Shown: positions 1-8,288, numbered from the stretch's first letter. The stretch is DNA of 64,000 nucleotides from Muricoccus pecuniae (GCF_014199205.1 NZ_JACIJD010000007.1:62001-126000), one strand, 5' to 3'. Numbers and translations: made by a program. Notes: generated by a model from the letters alone, not told the origin.

Positions 1-885
1 GCCCGCATGCATCCAGCCCGTGACGCCGCCGCCCCCGTCGAAGTCGGAGGAGAGGCCGACATGGGCGATGCCGATGCGGCGCACGGCGTGGTCCACATGG
101 TCGGCGATGTCGTCCACCGTCGCGGTGCTGTTCCCGCCCGGCCCGGGATCGCGCAAGAAGGCGGGGACGGCGGTGATCTGGATCAGCCCGTCGGAATTGC
201 GCAGCGCGTCGAGCTGCTCGTCGTCGAGGTTGCGGGGATGGGCGCGCAGCGCGGCGCAGCAGGCATGGGTGGCGACGATCGGCGCGCGGGAGGCCTCCAC
301 CGCCTGCATCATCGAGGCCTTGGAGGCGTGGGAGACGTCCACCAGCATCCCGAGCCGGTTCATCTCCTCCACCGCGCGCCGGCCGAGCGCCGAGAGGCCG
401 CCGTGCAGCGTGGCCGGCTCGGGCCGGTCGCGGCGCGGGCGGGCGGCATCGGCCAGGTCGTTGTGCCCGTCATGGGTGAGGGTGAGATAGATCGCCCCCA
501 GCCCGCGCCAGAGGGCGAGGCGGGAGAGGTCGTGCCCCATCGCGTTGCCGTTCTCGACCGCCAGCAGCACGGAGGTCGCGCCCTCGGCATGGGCGGCCTC
601 CAGCTCCGCCACCCGGGTGACGATGCGGCGGCCCTCGCCATGGGCGGTGTCGCGGATGTGGCGGAGCATGGCCTCGGCGCGGGCGCCGGCCTCGGCATGG
701 TCCTCCGGCGTGCGCGGGCCCTGGGGGGTGTAGGCGATGAACACCACCGCCTTCAGCCCGCCGGCCTTCATCCGGGCGAAATCGACGTTCCGCCCGGTCA
801 CCCCGCGGGGGTCGATCATCTCCGGCCAGGGAATATCGACATGGGTGTCGAGGGTGAGGGTCTCGGCGTGGATCTCGGCGTGCAT
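1..885 (-). CDS. Membrane dipeptidase (peptidase family M19), partial
   Basis: This is a zinc-dependent dipeptidase of the renal-dipeptidase (M19) family, which hydrolyses dipeptides. The 295 residues visible run off the left edge, so the C-terminal part is missing. The N-terminal metal motif T-H-V-D lies at about residues 14-17 (His15, Asp17), V-E-N-G near residue 112 carries the expected glutamate ligand, and T-L-T-H-D-G-H-N-D and V-D-V-S-H-A-S follow, all characteristic of the family. The ATG start lies 8 bases past the stop of the serine-hydrolase gene upstream, so the two genes are probably co-transcribed. I see no signal peptide, so a cytoplasmic location is likely. The family call is firm; the natural substrate cannot be told from the sequence. 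Confidence 0.9.
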   Translation of the reverse strand, partial: MHAEIHAETLTLDTHVDIPWPEMIDPRGVTGRNVDFARMKAGGLKAVVFIAYTPQGPRTPEDHAEAGARAEAMLRHIRDTAHGEGRRIVTRVAELEAAHAEGATSVLLAVENGNAMGHDLSRLALWRGLGAIYLTLTHDGHNDLADAARPRRDRPEPATLHGGLSALGRRAVEEMNRLGMLVDVSHASKASMMQAVEASRAPIVATHACCAALRAHPRNLDDEQLDALRNSDGLIQITAVPAFLRDPGPGGNSTATVDDIADHVDHAVRRIGIAHVGLSSDFDGGGGVTGWMHAG

Positions 886-893
886 GATCGGCC

Positions 894-1994
894 TCAGGCT
901 GTCCGGGCGTCCGCGATGCGGGCGATGAGCTGCGGCAGGGCGTCGGGGTGCAGCCAGCGGAAGACGGCGACGAGGCGGGTGGCGGGCTCGATCCAGATCG
1001 TGTTCCCCCCGGCCCCCACGGCGAAGAGGCTGTCCCGGTCCGCCTTCGGGAAGCGCCCGCTGCGGTTGAGCCACCAGAGCAGCCCGTAATCCGGGTGGAG
1101 CGCGACGGGCTTGCCGGATTCCGCCACCCAGCCCTCGGGCAGGATGCGGCGGCCCTCCCACATGCCGTCGTTCAGCATGAGCAGGCCGAGCCGCGCCTGG
1201 TCCTCGGCATGGGTGACGATGCCGCCGCCCCAGTGGCCGCCGCCGGGGACGGAGGTGACCGGCTCCCCGCCGACATCCACCACGGAGGTCCGGTAGCCCT
1301 CCCACCGCCAGTCCGGCGAGGCGCCGATAGGGTCCATCACCCGCTCACGCCACACTTCGGGGAGTGCGCGGCCGAAGCGGCGCAGCAGGGCGAGGGAGAG
1401 GACGTTCACGCGGACGTCGTTGTACTCCCAGTGCTCGCCGGGGGCGGCGAGGGGGCGGGGCCAGCCCTTGGGCTTCACTCCCTCGCTGGCGAGGTCGCGG
1501 CCGCGGTCGATCCGGTCCTCCTTGCCGAAGAGGGTTCCCTCCCACTCGCTCGTCTGCTGCAGCAGCATCCGCCAGGTGATCGCCCCGTTGCGCGGCCCGT
1601 CGAAGGCGGGGTCGTCCACGCTCGCCGAGACGGGGGCGTCGAGGTCGGGGATCAGCCCGTCCCCATGGGCGATGCCGGCGAGGAGGGAGAGGCAGGACTT
1701 GGCGACCGAGAAGGTCATGTCCGCCCGCCGCGTGTCGCCCCAGCGCGCGGCGACCACGCCCTCCCGCAGAACCAGCCCGTTCGGGGCGCCGCGGGGCTGG
1801 ACGGGGCCGAGCACCTCGTTGTCCGGCGCGGGCTCGAAATGCCCGGCCTCCAGATGGGCGAGGAGGTCGCGGGGGAAGGGCGTCTCGCGGGAGAGGGCGA
1901 ACTCCGCCGCCTCGGCGAGGCGGGCGGGGTCGAAGCCCAGCGTCCCGGGCGGCGCCTCGGGCAGGGGGGAGGGGTAGGGGGCGGGGAAGCTCAT
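894..1994 (-). CDS. Serine hydrolase of the beta-lactamase (class C / EstB-like) fold
   Basis: This 366-residue protein has the penicillin-binding-protein/class C beta-lactamase fold. The nucleophile motif S-V-A-K is at residues 96-99, the second motif reads Y-N-D at 191-193, and a G-A-G-G-N segment near residue 330 replaces the usual K/H-T-G. That combination is typical of esterase or amidase members rather than true beta-lactamases. No signal peptide is evident, which also argues against a periplasmic beta-lactamase. The ATG at 1994 faces msrA across about 100 bases, so the promoters are divergent. The gene is followed within 10 bases by the M19 dipeptidase, which suggests a shared role in processing small peptides or amides. 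The fold is certain; the substrate is unknown. Confidence 0.85.
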   Translation of the reverse strand: MSFPAPYPSPLPEAPPGTLGFDPARLAEAAEFALSRETPFPRDLLAHLEAGHFEPAPDNEVLGPVQPRGAPNGLVLREGVVAARWGDTRRADMTFSVAKSCLSLLAGIAHGDGLIPDLDAPVSASVDDPAFDGPRNGAITWRMLLQQTSEWEGTLFGKEDRIDRGRDLASEGVKPKGWPRPLAAPGEHWEYNDVRVNVLSLALLRRFGRALPEVWRERVMDPIGASPDWRWEGYRTSVVDVGGEPVTSVPGGGHWGGGIVTHAEDQARLGLLMLNDGMWEGRRILPEGWVAESGKPVALHPDYGLLWWLNRSGRFPKADRDSLFAVGAGGNTIWIEPATRLVAVFRWLHPDALPQLIARIADARTA

Positions 1995-2096
1995 TGCCGC
2001 GCAGGGTGGACCCGCGCCGGGCCGGGGCAAAGGGGGCAGGGGCCGAAACCCTCGGAGTGCCTTGGTGTTCGGGGGCCGAATCACCAAATAACGGCC

Positions 2097-2669
2097 ATGA
2101 CCCAATCCCCCGAAAATCCTGGTTCCGGCACCCAGGTCGCGCTCCTCGGCGGCGGCTGCTTCTGGTGCCTTGACGCCGTCTATCGCAACCTGAGCGGCGT
2201 CTCCGAGGTCGTGTCCGGTTATGCCGGCGGCCATGTCGAGAACCCCTCCTACGAGCAGGTCTGCGGCAAGCGCACCGGCCATGCCGAGGTGGTGCGCGTG
2301 GCCTTCGACCCCTCCGTCGTCTCCTATGCCGACATCCTCCGGGTTTTCTTCACCATCCACGACCCCACGACGAAGGACCGGCAGGGCGCCGATGTCGGGC
2401 CGCAGTACCGCAGCGTCATCTTCTTCGACGGGCCGGAGCAGGAGGCGACCGCCCGCGAGGTGATGGCCGAGGTGGAGCGCGAGGGGCTGTACAACGGCCC
2501 GGTCGTGACCGAGCTGGCCCCCGCGCCCGTCTTCTACGCCGCGGAGGGTGAGCACCAGGACTACTTCGCCCGTAACCCCTGGTCCGGCTACTGCCGGGCG
2601 GTGGTGGCGCCGAAGGTGGCCAAGTTCCGCAAGGGCTTCGCCCATCGGCTGAAGGAGCGCGCGGCGTGA
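2097..2669 (+). CDS. msrA: Peptide-methionine (S)-S-oxide reductase MsrA
   Basis: MsrA reduces the S epimer of methionine sulfoxide in oxidised proteins, using thioredoxin as the usual reductant. The protein is 190 residues, a normal length. The catalytic signature G-C-F-W-C is at residues 20-24 with Cys21 as nucleophile, followed by G-Y-A-G-G and the Y-E-Q-V-C-G-K-R-T-G-H-A-E substrate-pocket region; H-Q-D-Y-F is near the C-terminus. The start ATG at 2097 gives the standard short N-terminus before the core. Its stop overlaps the msrB start by four bases (GTGA), so the two genes are translationally coupled. Upstream lies a divergent intergenic region shared with the serine hydrolase. Confidence 0.97.
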   Translation: MTQSPENPGSGTQVALLGGGCFWCLDAVYRNLSGVSEVVSGYAGGHVENPSYEQVCGKRTGHAEVVRVAFDPSVVSYADILRVFFTIHDPTTKDRQGADVGPQYRSVIFFDGPEQEATAREVMAEVEREGLYNGPVVTELAPAPVFYAAEGEHQDYFARNPWSGYCRAVVAPKVAKFRKGFAHRLKERAA

Positions 2670-3094
2670 GCGAGGAGAAGGGCTACACGATCGAGCGCAG
2701 TGACGCGGAGTGGCGGGAGAGCCTCTCGCCCGACGCCTATCGCGTGCTGCGCCACCACGGCACGGAGCGGCCGGGCACCAGCCCGCTGAACGTCGAGAAG
2801 CGGGACGGCGTGTTCCACTGCGCCGGCTGCCAGTCGCCCCTCTTCACCAGCGACACGAAGTACGAGAGCGGCTCGGGCTGGCCCTCCTTCTGGAAGCCGA
2901 TCGAGGGCGCGGTCCGCACCACCACGGACCGCTCGCACTTCATGACCCGCACGGAGGTCAACTGCGCGGCCTGCGGCGGGCATCTCGGCCATGTCTTCCC
3001 CGATGGCCCCCGCCCGACCGGCCTGCGCTACTGCATGAACGGGGTGGCCATGGACTTCCATCCCAGGGACGAGGACGGCCCGGCCGTCGAATAG
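2666..3094 (+). CDS. msrB: Peptide-methionine (R)-S-oxide reductase MsrB
   Basis: MsrB reduces the R epimer of methionine sulfoxide and so complements MsrA. The 142-residue protein has two zinc-binding C-x-x-C pairs (Cys52/Cys55 and Cys100/Cys103), the S-G-S-G-W-P-S-F-W motif, and the catalytic Cys123 in R-Y-C-M-N-G. The start is a GTG that overlaps the msrA stop codon in the sequence GTGA. No leader is present, so it acts in the cytoplasm. The pair is a standard oxidative-damage repair operon. Confidence 0.96.
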   Translation: MSEEKGYTIERSDAEWRESLSPDAYRVLRHHGTERPGTSPLNVEKRDGVFHCAGCQSPLFTSDTKYESGSGWPSFWKPIEGAVRTTTDRSHFMTRTEVNCAACGGHLGHVFPDGPRPTGLRYCMNGVAMDFHPRDEDGPAVE

Positions 3095-3114
3095 GGGTCG
3101 CGCCCGGCCGCGCC

Positions 3115-3128
3115 GTGATGCAAATCAA
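3115..3128 (+). promoter_or_regulatory. FNR/FixK/CRP-type binding site
   Basis: The bases GTGATGCAAATCAA match the Anr/FNR/FixK consensus TTGAT-N4-ATCAA at nine of ten conserved positions. The box ends 65 bases before the beta-propeller ATG, a plausible position for activation by an oxygen- or redox-responsive CRP/FNR regulator. This is a sequence match only; the cognate regulator is not in the window. Confidence 0.55.
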
Positions 3129-3193
3129 GGCGCGGTCGGCAATGATTTGCGAGAATCGCGAATCTTCGACCGACAGGCTTCCCGGAGTTTCCC

Positions 3194-4186
3194 ATGCGCC
3201 GCCTCGCCCTCGCGCTTCCGCTCCTCGCGGCCGGCTTCCTGCCCGGGGCGGGGCGGGCCGATGTGGTCTTCGTCATCAACTCCCTGGATCCCGGGATCCA
3301 GGTGGTGGATGCCGCCACCCGCGCGGAGCTGCGGCAGATCCCGGCGCTGCGCGAGCCGCATCACCTCGCCCTCTCCCCGGCGAAGGACCTGCTCCTCGTC
3401 GGCGATGCGGCGGGCAACGAGATCCTCTTCCTCGACCCCTCCACCGGCGAGGTGAGGAAGCGCGAGCGGATTGCCAATCCCTACAACCTTGAGTTCAGCC
3501 CGAACGGCAAGCTGCTGGTCGTCACCGGCCTGCGCCGGGACCAGGTGGACATCTACGAGTGGGACGCGGCCTCGATGGGGCTCAACCTGCTCTCCCGCGT
3601 GAAGCCGGGCGACATGCCCAGCCACATCGCCTATCGGCCGGACAGCAGCACGGTCTATGTGACCCTCCAGGGCAGCCGCTCCATCGCCGCGATCGACCTG
3701 GGAACCCGCCAGGTCGCCTGGACCCTCCAGGTAGGGCGGGAGCCGGCGGGGATCATCTGGCACAACGGGCGGCTGCTGGTGGGGATCATGGGCTCCGACC
3801 ACGTGGCCGTCGTCGATCCCGAGGCGCGGAAGGTGGAGCGCACCATCCGGATCGGCCGCGGCACCCACGCGCTCTTCCCCTCGCCCGGCGGGGGACCGAT
3901 CTACGTGACCAGCCGCGTGGACAGCCGCATCGCCGCGCTCGATCCCGTCACGCTGGATGTCATGCGGGTCTATGAGGTGCCGGGCGGCCCGGACTGCATC
4001 TCCTTCGACGGGCAGGGGCGGCTCTGGACCACCCTGCGCTGGACCCGCCAGCTCGCCCTGCTGGACCCCGAGACGGGGGAGGTGGCGACCTCGCCGGTGG
4101 GTCGCTCGCCGCACGGCATCTTCTTTCGCAACCGCGATCTCGTTCAGGCCCGCAACGAGGTCCCGGCCGCGCCGGCGACGCGCTGA
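3194..4186 (+). CDS. Exported YVTN-type beta-propeller protein
   Basis: The 330-residue product begins with a clear Sec signal peptide (basic M-R-R-L, then a hydrophobic stretch ending G-R-A-D at about residue 23). The rest is a run of about 40-residue blades carrying patterns such as D-P-x-T-G-E-V, L-x-F-S-P-N-G-K-L-L and V-Y-V-T-L-Q-G-S, typical of the YncE/YVTN beta-propeller family. Such proteins sit in the periplasm and bind partners, DNA or cofactor-enzyme complexes; no catalytic motif is visible. The gene is preceded by an FNR-like box and followed closely by a deacetylase and a membrane hydroxylase, so a cell-envelope role under low oxygen is a reasonable inference. Confidence 0.8.
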   Translation: MRRLALALPLLAAGFLPGAGRADVVFVINSLDPGIQVVDAATRAELRQIPALREPHHLALSPAKDLLLVGDAAGNEILFLDPSTGEVRKRERIANPYNLEFSPNGKLLVVTGLRRDQVDIYEWDAASMGLNLLSRVKPGDMPSHIAYRPDSSTVYVTLQGSRSIAAIDLGTRQVAWTLQVGREPAGIIWHNGRLLVGIMGSDHVAVVDPEARKVERTIRIGRGTHALFPSPGGGPIYVTSRVDSRIAALDPVTLDVMRVYEVPGGPDCISFDGQGRLWTTLRWTRQLALLDPETGEVATSPVGRSPHGIFFRNRDLVQARNEVPAAPATR

Positions 4187-4250
4187 GGCCGTGCCGGCTC
4201 CCCTTCTCGCGCTGCGCCGCCCGGCGATGCATGCGCTTCACCGTCCGGCG

Positions 4251-5015
4251 ATGCGGGTGCTTCGCCGGGCAGTGCTGGGCGGCCTCGCCGCGCTGATGGC
4301 GCTGCCGGCCCTCGCCCAGGGAGCCGCCCCGGCCTGCCGGGGCAGGCTCTACCTCACCATCGACACCGGCTGGTCGCGCGAGGCGGAGGAGATCGCCGCC
4401 GTCCTGCGCCGCCGCGGGGTGCGCGCGACCCTCTTCTTGGCTGACGAGCCGAGCTTCCGGGGCGATCGTACCCTCTCCCCGGAATGGGCCGCCTTCTGGC
4501 GTGCCCGCGCGGCGGAGGGGCATGTCTTCGCCAGCCATACCTGGCGCCACTGGTACTTCACCGGGGATCCCGGCCCCGGGCGCGTCCGCTACGCCTCCCG
4601 CCGCGCGGGGGAGGGGGCGGAGGTGCTCGACACTGCGGCCCTCTGCGCCGAGCTGGAGCGGCCGATCCAGGCCCTCCGCGCCATGGTGCCGGAGGCCGTG
4701 GTGCTGCCGCTCTGGCGCGCGCCGGGGGGGCGGACCACGCCGGGGGCGCTGGCCATGGCCGAGCGCTGCGGGCTGAGGCACCAGGGCTGGACCGCCAATG
4801 GCTTCCTCGGGGACGAGCTGGACTCCGCCGCCCATCCCAACGAGGCCTTGCTCCGGCGGAATCTGGCCGCTATCCGCGACGGCGAGGTGCTGGTGATGCA
4901 CTGGGGCGTCCGCAGCCGGCGGGAGCCCTTCGCGGGAATCCTGGAGCCGCTCATCGCGGGGCTGCAGGAGCGCGGCTTCTGCTTCGAAACCCTTCCCCCG
5001 GACGGGCGGCGCTGA
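4251..5015 (+). CDS. Polysaccharide-deacetylase-family protein (NodB-like), exported
   Basis: The protein has the NodB/CE4 fold. After a signal peptide (M-R-V-L-R-R-A-V, then a leucine/alanine core ending A-L-A-Q) comes L-T-I-D-T-G-W-S, where canonical members have T-F-D-D. Later motifs are F-A-S-H-T-W-R-H, L-W-R-A-P-G-G, and V-L-V-M-H-W-G near the end. The first catalytic Asp of the D-D pair is retained but the second is replaced by Thr, so the reaction may not be classical chitin or peptidoglycan deacetylation. I chose ATG 4251 because it gives a clean leader; ATG 4227 and GTG 4191 are in frame alternatives. The stop overlaps the next ATG by one base (TGATG), indicating tight coupling. Confidence 0.75.
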   Translation: MRVLRRAVLGGLAALMALPALAQGAAPACRGRLYLTIDTGWSREAEEIAAVLRRRGVRATLFLADEPSFRGDRTLSPEWAAFWRARAAEGHVFASHTWRHWYFTGDPGPGRVRYASRRAGEGAEVLDTAALCAELERPIQALRAMVPEAVVLPLWRAPGGRTTPGALAMAERCGLRHQGWTANGFLGDELDSAAHPNEALLRRNLAAIRDGEVLVMHWGVRSRREPFAGILEPLIAGLQERGFCFETLPPDGRR

Positions 5016-5968
5016 TGTTCGATCCGGTCATCCGTCTCTACGACGCCTTCACGAGCTGGCTCTTCCAGAACGCCGTGCAGCCGGCCCTCTACGCTGCCGG
5101 GATGATGGAATGGGCGGACGACGCCTTCTCCTGGATGGACTTCTTCATCTTCGGGCTGCTGCAGGTGAGCGTCGTCTACGCCGTCTGCCGGCCGCTGGAG
5201 GCCTGGCGCCCGGTGGAGCGCTGGGACGACCGGCGCGTCGTCTGGACCGACGTGGCCTACACCCTGCTCGCCCGGCTCGGCCTGCTGCCGCTGATGGCCT
5301 TCGTCATCCTCGCCGGGGTGCAGGCGCAGGTCGCCGGATGGATCGCCGATGCCGGCTGGGTGGCGCCGAACCTGGAGACGCTGATCCCCGCGCTGGAGAC
5401 CCGGCCGCTGCTGGCCTTCGCGCTCTACATCCTCATCCTCGATTTCGGCGAGTACTGGCGGCACCGGCTGCAGCACAGCATCCCCTGGTGGTGGGCCCTG
5501 CACTCCATCCATCACGCCCAGGAGAAGATGACCTTCTGGACGGATGACCGGAATCACGTGATCGACGACATGATCGCGGCCCTCTGGTTCGGCGGCCTCG
5601 CCCTGCTGATCGGGGTACCCCCGGGGCAGTTCCCGCTGATCGTCGTGATCCTGCGCGTGGCCGAGAGCCTGTCCCACGCGAATGTCCGCCTCTCCTTCGG
5701 GCGGGTGGGGGAGCGGCTGCTCGTCTCACCCCGCTTCCACAGGCTGCATCACGGCGTGCTCTCGGCGGGGGAGGAGGGGCGGAACTTCGCCGTGCTCTTC
5801 CCCTTCTGGGACATGCTCTTCCGCACCGGCGACTTCCGGCGCGACGTCTTCCCCCGCACGGGCGATCCCGAGGCATCCGCGGACCTCGTGCGCGGCGGCT
5901 GGTGGCGTCAGCAGGTGGAGGGGACCAGGCGCCTCTGGCGCGCGCTGCGCGGCGCCCGCGCGGCCTGA
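5015..5968 (+). CDS. Membrane fatty-acid hydroxylase / sterol-desaturase superfamily enzyme
   Basis: This 317-residue integral membrane di-iron enzyme has the histidine clusters of the superfamily: H-R-L-Q-H (HxxxH), H-S-I-H-H (HxxHH) and, later, H-R-L-H-H. They are arranged around about four hydrophobic helices. Members hydroxylate or desaturate lipids, sterols, hopanoids or carotenoids with oxygen; the precise substrate cannot be read here. The start codon overlaps the deacetylase stop in TGATG. Its position behind an exported deacetylase and a beta-propeller suggests a shared envelope- or lipid-modifying function. Confidence 0.85.
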   Translation: MFDPVIRLYDAFTSWLFQNAVQPALYAAGMMEWADDAFSWMDFFIFGLLQVSVVYAVCRPLEAWRPVERWDDRRVVWTDVAYTLLARLGLLPLMAFVILAGVQAQVAGWIADAGWVAPNLETLIPALETRPLLAFALYILILDFGEYWRHRLQHSIPWWWALHSIHHAQEKMTFWTDDRNHVIDDMIAALWFGGLALLIGVPPGQFPLIVVILRVAESLSHANVRLSFGRVGERLLVSPRFHRLHHGVLSAGEEGRNFAVLFPFWDMLFRTGDFRRDVFPRTGDPEASADLVRGGWWRQQVEGTRRLWRALRGARAA

Positions 5969-6122
5969 GGGTCAGGGAACGGCCGGTGCAGGTTTCCGTG
6001 CCCCTTCGGCGCGGTTCCATGGCATGATGCGGTGAGGACGAGGCGTGCGGAGCGGGGCTCCCGCCGAGGAATCCTGACAAGTATCTTTCATTACAGGGCA
6101 GGAATGCGCTTTCCAGTTGACT

Positions 6123-6136
6123 TCACGGTTCCGTGA
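6123..6136. promoter_or_regulatory. Perfect 14-bp dyad (possible operator)
   Basis: The sequence TCACGGTTCCGTGA is an inverted repeat with 6-bp arms and a TT centre. It lies 71 bases before the GTG start of the small gene at 6207, in a promoter-like position. No regulator is identified, so operator function is only a possibility. Confidence 0.3.
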
Positions 6137-6206
6137 TGTGACGAGTCGTGTGTGCGGGAAGGCCTCTTGCCCAGAGCCGCACACAAGAGTTGCCCGGGAA
6201 CTCACC

Positions 6207-6572
6207 GTGTCCGCCATCATCCTGCCCTTCGCGCGCCGCGCCCCTGTCCACCCCACGATCACGCGGGAAGAACGAGCACGGGCCGCGGCCTGGGCCGCAA
6301 GCCTCGTCTCCAGCTGGGGGGGCGATTGGTGGGTGGAGGCCCATGCGGGCGAGGAGGGCGAGCTGTGGCTCGGCGTCGTCACGCCCTCGAGCGGGGGCGT
6401 GGCGCAGGAGGACAGGACCCTGTCATGGCTCCTCTCTCGGACGGGACGGGGCGTCGTCCTGACGAGCATGCCTTCGGGCCGGGAGGCCGGGCTGTTCCAT
6501 CAGGTATCCGACGCCCTGGCCGCCATCGAGCAGGCCGAGAAGGCGCCGCGCCGGATCGCTTACGGCGGGTGA
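6207..6572 (+). CDS. Small hypothetical protein
   Basis: The reading frame encodes about 121 residues from the GTG at 6207, which I prefer because the protein-like composition (S-A-I-I-L-P-F-A-R-R) begins there; an upstream ATG at 6117 would add 30 less protein-like residues. The protein is rich in Ala, Trp and Glu, has no signal peptide or membrane segment, and contains T-I-T-R-E-E-R-A-R-A-A-A-W as a likely helix. I recognise no family. It stands alone between the hydroxylase operon and a candidate small RNA. Confidence 0.5.
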   Translation: MSAIILPFARRAPVHPTITREERARAAAWAASLVSSWGGDWWVEAHAGEEGELWLGVVTPSSGGVAQEDRTLSWLLSRTGRGVVLTSMPSGREAGLFHQVSDALAAIEQAEKAPRRIAYGG

Positions 6573-6680
6573 GGCCTTTCCTGGGCACCAGGTCTTGAGC
6601 CCGGGGTAGCCCTGGGCGGTGACGATCCCGCTTTTCCAACCTCGGGTTGATGAAACCGATCTACTCAGCAGAATGTTGTT

Positions 6681-6800
6681 GCGAGGACCCCTCGCCATCT
6701 GCGATAAAGATCACGACCTTGTGATGATGTCGTGAGGTCAGCTTCTCAGCGTTTCCTCCCAGACTTAGGCGGCGACCCCCGGGTTGCCGCCTTCTTTTTT
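6681..6800 (+). ncRNA. Candidate trans-acting small RNA
   Basis: Three stem-loops follow each other with no open frame. GCGAGG/CCTCGC closes a 3-base loop at 6681-6695. TCACGAC/GTCGTGA closes an 11-base loop at 6711-6735. A GC-rich terminator hairpin with a T tract occupies 6768-6800. The linker at 6753-6760 reads TTCCTCCC, an anti-Shine-Dalgarno element seen in several alphaproteobacterial small RNAs that pair with ribosome binding sites. The 5' end is a guess, since no convincing promoter was found. The structure is seen directly; the function is inferred. Confidence 0.4.
6768..6800 (+). terminator. Rho-independent terminator
   Basis: A 9-bp stem (GGCGGCGAC paired with GTTGCCGCC, one G-U pair) with a short CCCCGG loop is followed by TTCTTTTTT. 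It reads on the plus strand and would end transcripts of the candidate small RNA, or read-through from the small gene before it. Confidence 0.85.
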
Positions 6801-6842
6801 GCTGGCCATTCGGCTTCCGGGCGGACGGTTCCCGATCCTTCG

Positions 6843-7907
6843 CTACCGGCCCAGCCGGCGGCGGAGCGCCTTGATCCTGTCCGCCACGATGGTGGATGCC
6901 CTGAAGAAGGGCGTCTCGCGGGAGATGACGTATCGCGGCCGGATCTCCCCCCCGAAGCCGGTGAAGAAGACGCGGCTTCCATGGGAGGCAACGCCGTCGA
7001 AATCGAAGATCAGGCCGAGCGAGGTGGTGTGCCGGATCGCTTCCCACAGGAGGAGGCTGACGGCGCTGTTGTCGGAATCACGGACCCGCGTGCTCAGCAG
7101 GTAGTAGGCGCTGCGGGCATCCCAGACATAGAAGATCGCGGCAACGGGCGCGCCGTCCCCGGTCCGGGCGACGAGGACCCGGCCCTGGTTCCGGATGGCC
7201 GTCTCGTAGCAGAGGCGGGTGATGTCGGGGGTGCAGTAGTAGAACTCCTCGCCCCGCTCCTGGATATTGCGCTGGTAGAAGTCGGCGAAGACCTCGGGAT
7301 CGTCGAGATTGGTGACGGTGTAGCGCTCCCTGGCGCGCCGGATCATGTTGCGCGTCTTGTCGCGCATACCCTTCCAGATCACGCCCTCCTCGGCGGGGGC
7401 GATCTCGAAGGTGAAGTCGGCCAGGGATTGGAACCCGTTCTCCTGGAAGACCATGGTCTCCTGGATGCCGCGGTGCATGCGCTGCCGGAAGGCGCCGACG
7501 GGCGGCAGCTGCTCCAGCAACTCGCGGATGATCTGCGCCCGCTTCAGCGCGCGGTTCGGAGCACTGCCCCCGCCCTCGTCCACGGCCGGCCCGAGAAAAT
7601 GCGTGAGCGGCGGCATCTCGCACGAACGCCGTCCGCCGGGGCGGCTCCGGACGATGAAGGGGAGCCGTCCGATCACGCGCCCGTCTGCCGAGACAGTGAC
7701 CTCCTCGTACCGGGGGCCGGCCATGGCGCTCAGCCACCAGGGTTCATGGAAGATCGTGGGGGCAAGAGGATCGTGGCCGATCGGCGGGGCCTCTCGGAGC
7801 TTGGGCCCGAGAGGCGAAAGTTCCGAAGACGTTTCTGTTGCCCGCTTGTCGAAGGCGCCTGGACCGCGGCCAAGTCCGATGCGATCAGATGGGGAGATTG
7901 CGGACAA
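6843..7907 (-). CDS. GNAT-like acyltransferase (FemAB / CelD-BcsL type)
   Basis: The 354-residue product has the double-GNAT layout of FemAB-like proteins. An N-terminal half carries H-E-P-W-W-L-S-A and L-P-F-I. A basic helix, M-R-D-K-T-R-N-M-I-R-R-A, precedes the second half with F-Y-Q-R-N, L-V-A-R-T-G-D-G-A-P-V-A-A-I-F-Y-V-W-D and I-F-D-F-D-G-V-A-S. Family members transfer aminoacyl or acyl groups during cell-wall, polysaccharide or exosortase-linked glycan synthesis. It is transcribed alone on the minus strand toward the small-RNA terminator. No signal peptide is present, so it is cytoplasmic. The acceptor cannot be deduced. Confidence 0.75.
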   Translation of the reverse strand: MSAISPSDRIGLGRGPGAFDKRATETSSELSPLGPKLREAPPIGHDPLAPTIFHEPWWLSAMAGPRYEEVTVSADGRVIGRLPFIVRSRPGGRRSCEMPPLTHFLGPAVDEGGGSAPNRALKRAQIIRELLEQLPPVGAFRQRMHRGIQETMVFQENGFQSLADFTFEIAPAEEGVIWKGMRDKTRNMIRRARERYTVTNLDDPEVFADFYQRNIQERGEEFYYCTPDITRLCYETAIRNQGRVLVARTGDGAPVAAIFYVWDARSAYYLLSTRVRDSDNSAVSLLLWEAIRHTTSLGLIFDFDGVASHGSRVFFTGFGGEIRPRYVISRETPFFRASTIVADRIKALRRRLGR

Positions 7908-8288
7908 AATAGTGCTCCAGCATCGCGGACCGGCAATACACCGAGACTAATCGCAGGAGCAGCGTGCCTGTATCGATAAGCTGATCGATCACGCCGATGT
8001 GTCGGTGGGCGAGGCGGGGAAAGCTAATTGAGGAAGGTATCGCTGCGGGAAACGACGGGCTGCCGTCCTTCCCTTGGTGCAGCGGGTCGCGAATCAGCAG
8101 GGCCGGTCATGCCATACCGGAACGATTCGCCGCAAACGGTCCGCTTCAGCCCCGAATTCATCGCTTCCAGGCGGCCGAGGGCTCATGCTTTCGTGTCAGA
8201 ACAGCAATCCGCTTGCGTCCCTTGTGCCACCCGGCCATGTTTCCCGGGCAGCCGCGAAGACGGCGTCTAGGGAAATGGGACGGACTGG
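7908..8288. other. Intergenic region between divergent genes
   Basis: About 380 bases separate the acyltransferase start from livG. No credible frame is present. Two ATCGAT hexamers at 7972-7977 and 7984-7989 flank AAGCTG and could be an operator for the importer operon. The GTG start of livG at 8289 has only a weak GGGAC-type ribosome site upstream. Confidence 0.5.

Noticed and set aside
894-1994. Antibiotic-resistance beta-lactamase
   Set aside because: No signal peptide and the K-T-G box is replaced by G-A-G-G-N, so an esterase or peptidase-like role is more likely.
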